Origin: Methanocaldococcus infernus ME
GTDB taxonomy: Archaea > AGJL01 > Methanococci > Methanococcales > Methanocaldococcaceae
NCBI RefSeq assembly: GCF_000092305.1
Contig: NC_014122.1
Location: 868,001-932,000 of the forward strand
DNA length: 64,000 nt
Reading direction: 5' to 3'
Position numbers and translations under genes: made by a program. The notes under the pieces are model-generated. The model was not told the DNA's origin and searched no databases. It was given only the letters and a program-made list of their open reading frames with translations. Within the stretch, counting starts at the first letter, position 1. Every line of letters starts with the position of its first letter. Below, piece after piece: positions 1-8,874 of the stretch.

Positions 1-2
1 CT

Positions 3-908
3 GAGAGAAAGAGAAAGTCTATAAAAATTGACCTTGACAAGTGTATTGGCTGTCTAAAATGCTCTTATCTATGCCCAAGATACACAATTATGCCAAGGAA
101 TGTTAATTACTGTACTTATTGTAACCTCTGTAAAGAGGTTTGTCCAAAGGATTGTATAGAGAATGGAGAGGTTAATGAAGAGAAGTGTGTTCTCTGCTTA
201 AGATGTGTTAGAGTTTGCCCAACCAATGCCTTGAAGGTTGAAAACTTTAAGATAAAGAAGGTTAAGGAGAGTAAGAAGATTAAGCCAGTTAGATACTGTA
301 TAAATTGCTCCCTCTGTGCTGAAGTTTGTAAGAGTGGAGCCTTAAAGTTGGAAGATCTTTTACTCTACTCCCCAGACCTCTGCTGGAAATGTGGAGCCTG
401 TATAGAGATTTGTCCAAATGAAGTTAGATTTATAGAGAATGATAGGGTTGATGGAGCCTGCTCTCTCTGTGAGGTTTGTATAAATAATTGTCCAGTAGGA
501 GCTATAAAAATTGAAGAAATTAGCTTTAAGAAAATAAAGGATGAAAATTGTATCCTATGTGGAACCTGCTTTAATGTTTGTCCTAAGGAAGCTATTATAA
601 TTGATAGGAGTAATAGAGAAATAATATTTACTGACAACTGTATCTTATGTGAAAATTGCTCTATTCATTGTCCAAGAGACATTATTCCAAATACAACAGG
701 ATACAAAAAAGTTGTTGATAGAGAGAATTCATTTATAAGGGTGGATATGGATGTCTGTATAAAGTGTGGCCTTTGTAATAAAGTGTGTCCTAATGAGTGT
801 ATAGACTATGGAGTTATTGACATAAAAAAATGTGAGTTTTGTGGAGCCTGCTATAATATATGCCCAACAAAAGCCATTTACCTATATAGAAAGTGGAAAG
901 CTCTTTAA
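3..908 (+). CDS. Polyferredoxin (partial, 5' end outside window)
   Basis: The reading frame is already open at base 3 and runs through the ATG at 90, so the true start lies upstream. The visible 301 codons contain ten four-cysteine motifs of the CxxCxxCxxxCP kind (the fourth has S in place of the final P region), enough for about ten [4Fe-4S] clusters, i.e. five ferredoxin-like domains in a row. Such polyferredoxins wire electrons between hydrogenase or formylmethanofuran dehydrogenase modules in methanogens (EhbK, EhaP, VhuB, FwdF types). An MnhE-like protein, a fold used as subunit A of the Ehb hydrogenase, lies 430 bases downstream and favours an EhbK-like role, but this is inference. The 3' end overlaps the convergent prefoldin gene by 4 bases. 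Confidence 0.85.
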   Translation, partial: ERKRKSIKIDLDKCIGCLKCSYLCPRYTIMPRNVNYCTYCNLCKEVCPKDCIENGEVNEEKCVLCLRCVRVCPTNALKVENFKIKKVKESKKIKPVRYCINCSLCAEVCKSGALKLEDLLLYSPDLCWKCGACIEICPNEVRFIENDRVDGACSLCEVCINNCPVGAIKIEEISFKKIKDENCILCGTCFNVCPKEAIIIDRSNREIIFTDNCILCENCSIHCPRDIIPNTTGYKKVVDRENSFIRVDMDVCIKCGLCNKVCPNECIDYGVIDIKKCEFCGACYNICPTKAIYLYRKWKAL

Positions 909-1306
909 TCTTTCTTCTCCTTCTCCATCTTTTCAGCTTCTTTCTGGAGTTCTTCTTTAAGCTCAGCTATAACCTTAGAAAGCTCATTTAACCTCTTTAA
1001 GCCTTCCTTCTCAACATTGTCAAGCTCTTCATAAGACTTCTTTAAATCTTCAATACTCTCACTTAAAGACTTTTCAATGTAGATATCTGACTTAACTCCC
1101 AATAAAGCTTTGTCATCAATAACCTTAGCCTTTAAATAAACTCCTGGCCCTACTGGAATAAGGGTTTCTTCATCAACCTTCACATTACTTAAGGTTTCAA
1201 TAGCTTTATTTATTTCATTCTTCAATACTCTTACTGATGCTATCTCCTTCTGTATAGCTTCAATCTGCTTAGAGTACATCTCTAAAGCTAAAATTTTCTC
1301 ATTCAT
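905..1306 (-). CDS. pfdA: Prefoldin alpha subunit
   Basis: A 133-residue protein with the prefoldin alpha layout: an N-terminal coiled-coil helix (about 1-45), a short beta hairpin region carrying the family hallmark [12 protein letters not shown] (about 49-60), and a long C-terminal helix rich in Glu and Lys. Prefoldin is a jellyfish-shaped hexamer of two alpha and four beta subunits that holds unfolded proteins and passes them to the thermosome, whose gene is also in this window (11.9-13.5 kb). Starts at ATG 1306 behind GGGATGAT. It converges on the polyferredoxin gene with a 4-base overlap. Archaea often have more than one alpha-type subunit and I cannot tell which paralogue this is. Confidence 0.85.
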   Translation of the reverse strand: MNEKILALEMYSKQIEAIQKEIASVRVLKNEINKAIETLSNVKVDEETLIPVGPGVYLKAKVIDDKALLGVKSDIYIEKSLSESIEDLKKSYEELDNVEKEGLKRLNELSKVIAELKEELQKEAEKMEKEKKD

Positions 1307-1336
1307 TTATCATCCCCTCTGTTTAGGTGGTGACTA

Positions 1337-1639
1337 ATGAGATTATTAAGTACTTTAGGCTATTTAATAGTTTTTATAAAAGCCATATCAGAATCTTGGA
1401 TTGATGTTGTTAGAAGAAGTATAACTGGAGAGATTGATCCTAAGGTTGTTGAGATAGAGTCTAAAATAAATAACCCTAATGGCTTAGTGCTCTTAGCCTG
1501 GTCTATTACAGCAACCCCTGGAACCTTAGTTATAGACTTAAATACTAAAGAGAGAAAGCTTAAAGTTGCTGTCATCTCTCCAAGGGAAAGGGATGATATA
1601 GTTCCCTTTGAGCCTTATATAAAAAAGATGTTTGACTGA
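1337..1639 (+). CDS. MnhE/EhbA-like small membrane protein
   Basis: A 100-residue protein with one hydrophobic N-terminal segment (about 3-20) and the core motif of the MnhE/MrpE family of cation-antiporter subunits: an ITG-E--PKVV stretch (about 29-38), then [17 protein letters not shown] (about 51-67). In methanogens this fold occurs as subunit EhbA of the energy-converting hydrogenase Ehb. Start ATG 1337 is preceded by GGTGGTGA. Its TGA stop overlaps the ATG of the NAD kinase fusion gene, so the two are probably co-transcribed. No other Mnh or Ehb membrane subunits are nearby; only the polyferredoxin at the window edge could be a partner. The family call is fairly strong, the complex assignment is inference. 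Confidence 0.65.
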   Translation: MRLLSTLGYLIVFIKAISESWIDVVRRSITGEIDPKVVEIESKINNPNGLVLLAWSITATPGTLVIDLNTKERKLKVAVISPRERDDIVPFEPYIKKMFD

Positions 1640-3252
1640 TGGTTATGGAAGCTTTAAAGATAGCTTTAGAAGTTGTGAATGAAGTGCATAAAAAGATAAA
1701 GCCCTTAATAGGCTGGGAAAAGGCTGGAGAAACTGTTAAAATAGGGGCTGATGGCACTCCAACTAAGAGAATAGATGTTGTAGCTGAAGAAACAGCTATA
1801 GAGGTTTTAGAGAAATATGGAGGAATATTAGTTAGTGAAGAAGTTGGAACTCTAAATTTAGGGGAAGGGGAATATATTTATGTCTTGGATCCAATTGATG
1901 GAACCTACAATGCTATAAAGGATATTCCCTTCTATGCCTCTTCAATAGCTATAGGTTATAGAGACGCTAAAACCATAGATGATCTCTTCTTAGGAGTTGT
2001 AAAAAATTTAGTTACTGGAGACATTTACTATGGAATTAAGGGAGAGGGAAGTTACTTAGTAAAAGAAAATGGAAGGAAAAAGAAGTTAGAGGTTAATAAA
2101 AAAAGTGAGCTGAGGGAGATATCAATCTCTGCCTATGGGTTGAGTAGGGAGAGCTTAGAGCTATTGAAAAATATAAGGGTTAGATTATTTGGAGCTACAG
2201 CTTTGGAGATGTGTTTTACTGTCAGTGGAGCCTTAGATGCCTATATAAATTTAAATAAAAATGCAAGGCTTGTTGATATAGCTGGAGCTTATGTAATCTG
2301 TAAAGAGGGAAATGCTGTAATAACTGATGTTAATGGAAAGCCTTTAAACATGAAGATGGATGTTAGGGAGAAGAGTACTATAGTCTTAGCCAACCCTATC
2401 CTACATAGAAAGTTTGTTTCCATCTTAGGGAATAAGTGGATCTTAAAGCCTATAGCCTTTGGAGTTGTGGTTAAGGATAATAAAGAGGCTATAGAGTTGG
2501 CTAAGAAAGCTATTAACTATCTAAAGTCTAAAAATATTCCAGTCTATTGTGATAAATTTTTGAAGAGTATAGTTAATGAGAAGGAAATTGACAAAAAAAA
2601 GATTTCTCATGTTATAGCCATTGGAGGAGATGGGACAATATTAAAAGCTGCAAGGATTGTTAATAATGAACCTATCCCTATCTTAGCTATAAACTTAGGA
2701 AGGGTTGGGTTCTTAGCAGATTTTAGTAAAGAAGAGCTATTTAAAGCTATAGACTTGGTTATAAGTGGTAACTATGATGTGATAAAGAGAGAAAAGATTT
2801 CTTGCAAGGTTAAAAGAAGGAGATATAATGCCTTAAATGAAGTAGTTATCATAACTAAAAATCCTGCTAAGATCTTAGAGTTCTCCCTTTATATTAACAA
2901 TAAGAAGGTTGAAGAGATTAGGGCTGATGGGTTAATTATCTCAACTCCAACAGGTTCAACAGCCTATTCCCTAAGTGCTGGAGGGCCTATAGTTGATAAC
3001 TCAGTTAGCTGCTTTATCATAACTCCTATTTGTCCATTTAAATTATCTTCAAGGCCTTTAGTTGTAGGTAGCCAGAATAAGGTTGAGATTGAGTTAAATA
3101 GTGACAAGAGGGCTTTAGTGGTTATTGATGGAAGTGTTGAGGAAGAAATTAAAAAAGGAGAGAGAGTAGAGATAGAGAAAGATGGTTATAGTTACTTTGT
3201 TAAAGGTAAGGACTTCTATGAGAAGTTAAAAGAATTTACCAAGATGGTGTAA
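1639..3252 (+). CDS. nadK: Bifunctional NADP phosphatase / NAD kinase
   Basis: A 537-residue fusion. Residues 1-255 form an inositol-monophosphatase-type domain with the metal-binding EE pair (67-68), DPIDGT (84-89) and the LVDIAG stretch (211-216). Residues 265-537 form an NAD kinase with GGDGT (329-333) and the later STPTGSTAYSLSAGGP motif. One half adds and the other removes the 2'-phosphate of NADP, so one polypeptide sets the NAD/NADP balance. The same fusion is known from Methanocaldococcus jannaschii. The start is ATG 1639, overlapping the TGA of the MnhE-like gene; ATG 1645 is an alternative. The next gene begins 4 bases after the stop, so this is a compact transcription unit. Confidence 0.93.
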   Translation: MVMEALKIALEVVNEVHKKIKPLIGWEKAGETVKIGADGTPTKRIDVVAEETAIEVLEKYGGILVSEEVGTLNLGEGEYIYVLDPIDGTYNAIKDIPFYASSIAIGYRDAKTIDDLFLGVVKNLVTGDIYYGIKGEGSYLVKENGRKKKLEVNKKSELREISISAYGLSRESLELLKNIRVRLFGATALEMCFTVSGALDAYINLNKNARLVDIAGAYVICKEGNAVITDVNGKPLNMKMDVREKSTIVLANPILHRKFVSILGNKWILKPIAFGVVVKDNKEAIELAKKAINYLKSKNIPVYCDKFLKSIVNEKEIDKKKISHVIAIGGDGTILKAARIVNNEPIPILAINLGRVGFLADFSKEELFKAIDLVISGNYDVIKREKISCKVKRRRYNALNEVVIITKNPAKILEFSLYINNKKVEEIRADGLIISTPTGSTAYSLSAGGPIVDNSVSCFIITPICPFKLSSRPLVVGSQNKVEIELNSDKRALVVIDGSVEEEIKKGERVEIEKDGYSYFVKGKDFYEKLKEFTKMV

Positions 3253-3256
3253 ATTT

Positions 3257-4591
3257 ATGGATATTGAAGAGTTTGTAAGGAAAAAATTAAGGGAAAATGT
3301 CCCTGAGGAAAAGATAATTGAAGAAGGATTCAAGAGAGTTTTAGAATTTAAAGAGAATGAAGAGTTTTCACTAAAGTTTATTAAGGCTGTCTTAGAAGAG
3401 GTTAAGGCATCAGAAAAAATACTAAAGATTAAAGATGAAACTTTAAAGAACCTTCTTCTCTACCCAAGAGCTGGGGTGAAGATGGGAGAGGCTGGAGTTG
3501 GAAGTAGAGGAGAAGGAGACTTCTTTGTCCATAGAGAGATAGCAAGGATTATAAAGAGTTGTAAGTCAAGAGCTATCATAGACAGTGAAGACCAAGATGA
3601 TGCTGGAGTTGTTAAGGCTAAGGGAAAATATATAGTTGCTGCTGTTGATGGGACACATTCAAGGTTAAGTGAATTCCCCTTCATAGCTGGCTTTCATGTG
3701 GCAAGAGCAGCTTTAAGAGATATATATGTGATGGGAGCTGAGGGCTTAGCTCTGTTAAGTGATATACATTTAGCTGATGATGGAGATGTTGGAAAGATCT
3801 TTGACTTCACAGCTGGGATAGCTACAGTTTCAGAGGCTACTGAAGTTCCTTTAATAGGAGGGAGTACCCTAAGAGTTGGAGGGGACATGGTTTTAGGAGA
3901 GAGGTTGGTTAGTTCAGTAACAGCTATAGGCTCTGGAGACCATATAACAGCAAGGAGACATGCTAAGGAAGGAGATCTTATATTAATGACTGTTGGCTCT
4001 GGTGGAGGAACCATATGTGCAACAGCTATTTATCATGGCTACTTTGATGTGGTTTATGAAACCCTAAATGTTAATTTCATTTTAGACTGTCAAAAGTTAA
4101 TAAGAAACTCTTTAATAAATAAGGTTCATGCTATGACAGATGTCACAAATGGAGGAATAAGAGGAGATGCCTTTGAGATCTCTAAGACTGCTAAGGTTTC
4201 TTTAGTTTTTGACTATGAAACTTTAGTTAAGACAGTGAATAAAAAAGTTTTAAAGATGTTGGAAGAGCTAAATATAGATTTCTTAGGGGTTTCAACTGGT
4301 TCTTTATTAATTATATGTCCTGAAGACACTGCAAGGGAGATAAAGAGGTTGATAGATGTTATTGAAGTTGGCTATGTTGAGAGAGGGAATAAAAGTTATT
4401 TATTAAAAGATGGGAGAAGGGAAGAGTTAAAGCCAAAGTTTAGAGAGGCTCCTTACACACCAGTTAAGAAGGTTGTTGATAGAGAGCCTGAGAACTTTGA
4501 GGAGATGAAGGAGAAGATAAGGAAGGCTTGTGATGAAGCCATAAAAAAGAAAGAGTTTGTCTTAAATAACCTTCTTAAGAAGAGAAACTAA
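3257..4591 (+). CDS. AIR synthase-related (PurM-like) protein
   Basis: A 444-residue member of the PurM/SelD/HypE/ThiL superfamily of ATP-dependent dimeric enzymes. An N-terminal extension of about 65 residues precedes the PurM-N fold, in which a D-QDDAG-VV acidic metal site (about 113-121) and AAVDGTHS (about 129-136) can be seen. GSGGGT (about 248-253) and MTDVTNGG (about 294-301) belong to the C-terminal PurM fold. It lacks the N-terminal Cys/Sec loop of SelD, so it should not be called selenophosphate synthetase. The substrate is unknown. It follows nadK closely, with GGTGT before the ATG. Its 3' end overlaps tfrB on the other strand by 30 bases. Confidence 0.8.
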   Translation: MDIEEFVRKKLRENVPEEKIIEEGFKRVLEFKENEEFSLKFIKAVLEEVKASEKILKIKDETLKNLLLYPRAGVKMGEAGVGSRGEGDFFVHREIARIIKSCKSRAIIDSEDQDDAGVVKAKGKYIVAAVDGTHSRLSEFPFIAGFHVARAALRDIYVMGAEGLALLSDIHLADDGDVGKIFDFTAGIATVSEATEVPLIGGSTLRVGGDMVLGERLVSSVTAIGSGDHITARRHAKEGDLILMTVGSGGGTICATAIYHGYFDVVYETLNVNFILDCQKLIRNSLINKVHAMTDVTNGGIRGDAFEISKTAKVSLVFDYETLVKTVNKKVLKMLEELNIDFLGVSTGSLLIICPEDTAREIKRLIDVIEVGYVERGNKSYLLKDGRREELKPKFREAPYTPVKKVVDREPENFEEMKEKIRKACDEAIKKKEFVLNNLLKKRN

Positions 4592-5965
4592 GTTAATAAC
4601 ATCTAAACCCTGCTCTTTTAAGTGAAGCTCACAGAATGGGCATATAGTAATAACTTTATCAACATCTCTAAATTGCTTAGCTCTTCTCTTTCCTAACAGT
4701 TTAGCAAGTTCCTTAACTCCACTTCTAACTCCTCCCCCAGCTCCACAGCATTGGGGCTTAGAGTCTAAAAACTCTATTCCAGGAATTCTTTTTATAAGCT
4801 CTCTTGGCTCTTTATAGACATTTTGCCCTCTTCTCAAATGACAAGGATCATGGTAAGAAACCCTTAGCTTTAGCTTTTTATATTCTCTCTCAAACTCTAT
4901 TAAAAGCTCTGAGATGTCTTTAACATTCTTTAACTTGTAGTCATTCTTTAATGTGCTTCCACAGCCAGCACAGACTGTAACTATATAATCAATATCTAAA
5001 CTTTCAAGGGTTTCTAAGTTTTTTTCCATTAAGTCCTCAGCTACATCTCTCTGTCCAGTTCTAAGCATAGGTGAGCCACAGCAAACTTGAGCCTTTGGAA
5101 GATAAACAGAGATGTTATGAGCTAAGAGAACCTCTATAGTGTCAAAGCCAACAGCTATATTTCTATAGTCTATCAAACAGCCAGTGAAGAAAGCTACCCT
5201 CAACTTTTCATTTTCAGCCTTATAAAACTCTTTAGCTTTCTCTAAAAAGCTTTCTTTTATTTTTGGAATACTTCTATTACTCTTTAAAATATTTTCTCTA
5301 ACCTTTCTATGCTCTTCCAAGAAATAGCCTTTTTTAAATGCCAACTCTCTAAGCTTTTCAATAGCTCTCTCTAATTTAATATTCATTGGACAAACTTCAA
5401 CACAGGAAGAGCAAGTTGTACAAAAATAGAGATTCTCAAAGAAAGCTATTCTTTCTCTATCTTCCTCATCTCTCTTATCTAAGGAAAATCTCAATAGTTG
5501 TCTCATCACTGTAGCCCCTGGGAAGTTGGAAGAGCTTCTTGCTGGACATGTGGATAAGCAAGATAGACAGTCTATACAAGCCCTCAACTCCTTAGTTTTT
5601 TCTACTTCACTCTCCTCTATCTCCTCTAAGCCATTAGGAAGTTTCTTTCTAACTATGTAGTTTCTTATACTCTTAAGCTTCTGATAGTAGGGCTCTCTAT
5701 CTACAATCAAGTCCTTTACAACTCTAAATCCTCTTAGTGGCTCTATTAGCATGTTATCTTTAACAAGGGTTTCACATGCCAATCTTGGAGAGCCATTTAT
5801 GGTTAAAGCACAGCTTCCACACTGTGAATTTCTACAGGAAGCTCTAAACTTTATGTTTGCTCCATATTCTCTATTTATGTACTCAAGAGCCTCCAAAACT
5901 GTAAGATTCTCTGGGACTTTATATTTTTCAATTTTCCCTTCTCTATTGATCTTGATGGTTATCAT
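4562..5965 (-). CDS. tfrB: CoM/CoB-dependent fumarate reductase, subunit B
   Basis: Thiol:fumarate reductase oxidises coenzyme M and coenzyme B to the heterodisulfide while reducing fumarate to succinate, feeding the incomplete reductive TCA path. The protein has an N-terminal 2Fe-2S domain (CRNSQCGSC near residues 44-52), two [4Fe-4S] motifs in the middle (CIDCLSCLSTCP, CTTCSSCVEVCP), and two cysteine-rich CCG domains at the C-terminus (CCGSPM, CCGAGGG) like those of heterodisulfide reductase HdrB, where the CoM and CoB thiols react. The frame is open from 5974 (ATG ATG ACT ATG); I prefer the ATG at 5965 because homologues begin MITI. The catalytic flavin subunit TfrA is not in the window. 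Confidence 0.92.
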   Translation of the reverse strand: MITIKINREGKIEKYKVPENLTVLEALEYINREYGANIKFRASCRNSQCGSCALTINGSPRLACETLVKDNMLIEPLRGFRVVKDLIVDREPYYQKLKSIRNYIVRKKLPNGLEEIEESEVEKTKELRACIDCLSCLSTCPARSSSNFPGATVMRQLLRFSLDKRDEEDRERIAFFENLYFCTTCSSCVEVCPMNIKLERAIEKLRELAFKKGYFLEEHRKVRENILKSNRSIPKIKESFLEKAKEFYKAENEKLRVAFFTGCLIDYRNIAVGFDTIEVLLAHNISVYLPKAQVCCGSPMLRTGQRDVAEDLMEKNLETLESLDIDYIVTVCAGCGSTLKNDYKLKNVKDISELLIEFEREYKKLKLRVSYHDPCHLRRGQNVYKEPRELIKRIPGIEFLDSKPQCCGAGGGVRSGVKELAKLLGKRRAKQFRDVDKVITICPFCELHLKEQGLDVINLVSLLKKVI

Positions 5966-6044
5966 AGTCATCATTTAAATAAGATTTTTGTTTTAAATAG
6001 AAAATTCCCCAAATCAAAAATAGCAATATTTATATTATATTATT

Positions 6045-6098
6045 ATGAATATTTCTGATTGTATCTTCTCCTTCTTAAAGCCTAATAGGGTGATATAA
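6045..6098 (+). other. 17-codon ORF upstream of the RelE-like gene
   Basis: ATG 6045 opens a 17-codon frame (MNISDCIFSFLKPNRVI) ending at TAA 6096-6098, directly over the place where the RelE-like frame would start. AT-rich TATA-like sequence (6028-6040) precedes it. It could be a chance ORF, a leader peptide or a relic of an antitoxin. I see no family resemblance. Confidence 0.2.
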
Positions 6099-6367
6099 TA
6101 ACTTATTTTAAAGTTGAAATTCACAAAAGTGCCAAAAAATCATTAAAAGATCTCCCAAAATCAATAAAAACAAAAATTATTGAATTTTTAATTCAACTAA
6201 AGTCTAATCCTTTTCCTACATCAGATATTAGAAAGTTACGTAATCTTAATAATACTTTTAGAGCGAAATTTGGTGATTATAGGGTTGTTTATTCTATAGA
6301 CTTTGATAAACGCTTAATACGTGTCATTAAAATTGAGCATAGAAAGAAGGTATATAAGAGACTATAA
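6098..6367 (+). pseudogene. RelE/ParE-type toxin gene lacking a canonical start codon
   Basis: An 89-codon frame encodes a RelE/ParE superfamily toxin: it begins TYFKVEIHKSAKKSLKDLP, then the family core RKLRNLNNTFRAKFGDYRV (about residues 48-66) and a C-terminal VIKIEHRKKVYKRL. RelE toxins cleave mRNA on the ribosome. A good ribosome binding site, GGTGAT (6089-6094), is in place, and three bases after it, exactly the spacing used by comA in this window, stands ATA (6098) instead of ATG. There is no ATG, GTG or TTG in frame near it; a TAG lies at 6086. So either this is a toxin silenced by a start-codon mutation or it uses AUA. No upstream RelB-like antitoxin is visible; the only neighbour is a small acidic ORF facing it. 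Confidence 0.75.
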
Positions 6368-6372
6368 ATTAG

Positions 6373-6588
6373 TTAGTCAAATAAATCATCTAAAATTTCA
6401 TCTAAATCTTCCCACTCCTCTCCTTCTAAGATTTTAAGATACTCTTTAACTTCTTCTTCATTAGCCTCTTCTTCAGGTAAAAGCTCAGCCTTTAATTTAA
6501 ATAAATTTATAACTGTGTCATCAATTAATTCAACTTCATCTTTTTTTAATTTTATATCTACTGATTTGCGGGATATAATAATTACCAC
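6373..6588 (-). CDS. Small acidic protein, possible antitoxin relic
   Basis: A 71-codon frame with a basic-hydrophobic N-terminal part (ISRKSVDIKLKKDEVELIDD) and a strongly acidic C-terminal half ending EEWEDLDEILDDLFD. I do not recognise a family. Its position 5 bases from the end of the RelE-like gene, on the opposite strand, and its small acidic nature suggest a toxin-antitoxin remnant, but classical antitoxins lie upstream on the same strand. The start is doubtful: GTG 6588 sits inside the AGGTGGT that looks like the ribosome binding site, and only ATT and ATA codons follow at the usual spacing. Confidence 0.45.
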   Translation of the reverse strand: MVIIISRKSVDIKLKKDEVELIDDTVINLFKLKAELLPEEEANEEEVKEYLKILEGEEWEDLDEILDDLFD

Positions 6589-6796
6589 CTAATTCAGTAA
6601 CATAATTCAATAAACCTGCCTAAAAAATAAGTTTTAACGACTCCTAATAGTCCTTAGTTATCTTTTAGTGTAATACTAACCAAATATAAAAACTTTTTTA
6701 TTATTTACACATTTAAATTCATAGCTATTACTGAAATCCTTTAAATATCTTAACATTAAATTTATTTAGAAAAACTCTTCAGAGGGATGAGAATAA
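6589..6796 (+). promoter_or_regulatory. Gene-free promoter region of aspS
   Basis: About 200 bases without a gene. It is AT-rich, with CCAAATATAAAAAC near 6679-6692 as the best TATA-like element toward aspS and GGGATGAG just before the start. I see no RNA gene or clear operator here. Confidence 0.4.
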
Positions 6797-8092
6797 ATGA
6801 TGAAAAGAACACACTACTCTTCAGAAATAACTCCCCAGATGGATGGTGAGGAAGTAATAGTAGCTGGATGGGTACACTCTATAAGAGCCTTAGGAAAAAT
6901 TATTTTTGTTATTTTAAGGGATAGGGAAGGGACAGTTCAAATAACTGCTCCTAAGCAAAAAGTGGAAGAAGGGGTTTTCAAAACCATAAAGAGCTTGGGA
7001 GTTGAAGATGTTATAGCTGTTAAGGGAAAAGTTGTAGCCAATGAAAAAGCTCCTAATGGCTTTGAGATAATTCCTATAGAGGTTGAAGTATTAAATAGAG
7101 CTGAGAGGCCTCTTCCATTAGATCCTGCTGAAAAGGTTCCTGCTGAGCTTGACACAAGGTTAGAAAACAGATTCTTAGACTTAAGAAAGCCAAGGGTTCA
7201 AGCCATATTTAAGATAAGGCATGAAATGCTAAAGAGTGTAAGGGAAACCTTTTATAGTGAGGGGTTTATTGAGGTTAACACCCCTAAGTTGGTGGCAAGT
7301 GCCACAGAGGGAGGAACTGAGCTATTTCCAATTTCTTACTTTGAAAAGGAAGCATTCTTAGGACAGAGCCCTCAGCTTTATAAACAGATGTTAATGGCTT
7401 CTGGCTTAGATAGGGTTTTTGAAATAGCTCCTATCTTTAGAGCTGAGGAGCACAATACAAGGAGACACTTGAATGAAGCTACCTCTATTGACATAGAGAT
7501 GGCATTTGCTGATGATAAAGATGCTATAAAGATGTTGGAGAAGGTTGTTTATAATGCCTGTGTAAGTGTCTATGAGAATAGAGAGAAAGAGCTTAATCTA
7601 CTAAATCATAAGTTAGAGGTTCCTCCAAAGAGCTTTGATAAAATTACTTATGATGAAGCCATAGAGATAGCTAAAAGAAGAGGAGTAGAGATAGAGTGGG
7701 GGGAGGATTTAAGTAGAGAGGCTGAAAAAGCTATAGGGGAAGAGATGGGAGGCTTTTACTTCATAGTTGATTGGCCTACTGAGATAAGGCCATTTTACAC
7801 CATGCCTAAGGATGATAAGTATTGTAAGGCATTTGATTTAATGTATAAAGATTTAGAGATATCTTCAGGTGCTCAAAGGATTCATATCTATGACATGTTG
7901 GTAGAGAGTATAAAAAATAAAGGTTTAAATCCTGATGCCTTCACTTATTACTTAGAAGCTTTTAAATATGGGATGCCTCCACATGCTGGTTGGGGTTTAG
8001 GAGCTGATAGATTTACAATGGTTTTAACTGGGCAAGAGAATATAAGAGAGTGTGTCCTCTTCCCAAGAGATAGGCACAGATTGACACCATGA
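6797..8092 (+). CDS. aspS: Aspartyl-tRNA synthetase
   Basis: Class II synthetase of 431 residues, the usual archaeal length. An N-terminal OB fold (about 15-100) binds the anticodon; the catalytic part shows motif 1 around [17 protein letters not shown], motif 2 as [14 protein letters not shown] and motif 3 as [15 protein letters not shown] near the C-terminus. It charges tRNA-Asp in the cytoplasm; in archaea that make Asn-tRNA by the GatCAB route the enzyme is non-discriminating and also makes Asp-tRNA-Asn, which the sequence alone does not settle. The start is ATG 6797 (or the next codon, also ATG) after GGGATGAG. The stop overlaps the next gene's start by 4 bases (ATGA). Confidence 0.95.
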   Translation: MMKRTHYSSEITPQMDGEEVIVAGWVHSIRALGKIIFVILRDREGTVQITAPKQKVEEGVFKTIKSLGVEDVIAVKGKVVANEKAPNGFEIIPIEVEVLNRAERPLPLDPAEKVPAELDTRLENRFLDLRKPRVQAIFKIRHEMLKSVRETFYSEGFIEVNTPKLVASATEGGTELFPISYFEKEAFLGQSPQLYKQMLMASGLDRVFEIAPIFRAEEHNTRRHLNEATSIDIEMAFADDKDAIKMLEKVVYNACVSVYENREKELNLLNHKLEVPPKSFDKITYDEAIEIAKRRGVEIEWGEDLSREAEKAIGEEMGGFYFIVDWPTEIRPFYTMPKDDKYCKAFDLMYKDLEISSGAQRIHIYDMLVESIKNKGLNPDAFTYYLEAFKYGMPPHAGWGLGADRFTMVLTGQENIRECVLFPRDRHRLTP

Positions 8093-8865
8093 AGTGGGAA
8101 ATAACATTTGAGGGAATAACTTATAAGTGTAAGTTTTGTACTTACTGTTGCTCTTGTAAAGGCTGGAGAATCTACTTAAATTATTTTGACTATCTAAGGC
8201 TAAAGGATTATAAAGAGTTTATTGAGCCAAGTGATGGAGAGTTTAAGTATAAGTTGAAGGTTAATAATAAAGGCTGCTTGCTCTTAAAAAATAATCTTTG
8301 TAGGATTCACTTAGAAAAGGGTTATATTTACAAGCCTCTCATGTGTAGAATTTTCCCTTTTAGCATGATGGTTAAGTGGGATGGCACACCTCTTTTAATT
8401 ATTAAACATTATTGTAGTGGAATAATTAAAGGAGAAGTTGAGAAGAATTTGATAAAAGAAGCTATAAGTAATATTAAAGAGCTTTATTTTGACATTTTTG
8501 AAGATCTGATTTATAGAGGGATGGAGCACTCTTCTACAACCTACTTAAAAGAGAATGAGAAAATTACATGGGAAGAGAGGGAAGAGCTTGGAAGATATAT
8601 TTTAAAATCTAACTCTTTTCTTGAGCTTAAGGAGAGATATAAAGAAATTTTTAGAGAAGATATTAAGATAGAAGTTAAGGAGGATGAAGAGATTTTAAGA
8701 TATCTTAGAGAACTTCACTACAGAGAACATTTTAGAAAGCTAACCTTAATGGATGAGATTAAAAAACTCTTGGAGATAGGGAAATATTTATCAAAATTTA
8801 AGAATGTGTTTGAGGGAGAGAAAAGAGTAGATGAGTGGCTATTTTTAAATAAAAATCTTAATTAG
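8089..8865 (+). CDS. YkgJ-family cysteine cluster protein
   Basis: A 258-residue protein with the zinc/iron-chelating YkgJ pattern: [12 protein letters not shown] near residues 14-25, a second pair in [14 protein letters not shown] and PLMCRIFPF (about 63-90), and a further Cys in KHYCSG. The family probably coordinates a metal cluster; its biochemistry is not established. The C-terminal 120 residues are charged and helical and not typical of the minimal domain. The start overlaps the stop of aspS by 4 bases, so it is translationally coupled to it, and the carbamoyltransferase gene follows after 9 bases. Confidence 0.75.
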   Translation: MKWEITFEGITYKCKFCTYCCSCKGWRIYLNYFDYLRLKDYKEFIEPSDGEFKYKLKVNNKGCLLLKNNLCRIHLEKGYIYKPLMCRIFPFSMMVKWDGTPLLIIKHYCSGIIKGEVEKNLIKEAISNIKELYFDIFEDLIYRGMEHSSTTYLKENEKITWEEREELGRYILKSNSFLELKERYKEIFREDIKIEVKEDEEILRYLRELHYREHFRKLTLMDEIKKLLEIGKYLSKFKNVFEGEKRVDEWLFLNKNLN

Positions 8866-8874
8866 GTTTTTATC

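Noticed and set aside
3257-4591. Possible selenophosphate synthetase (SelD), because PSTK shows a selenocysteine pathway
   Set aside because: The N-terminal Cys/Sec-containing loop of SelD is missing and there is no in-frame TGA; only the PurM-like fold is shared.
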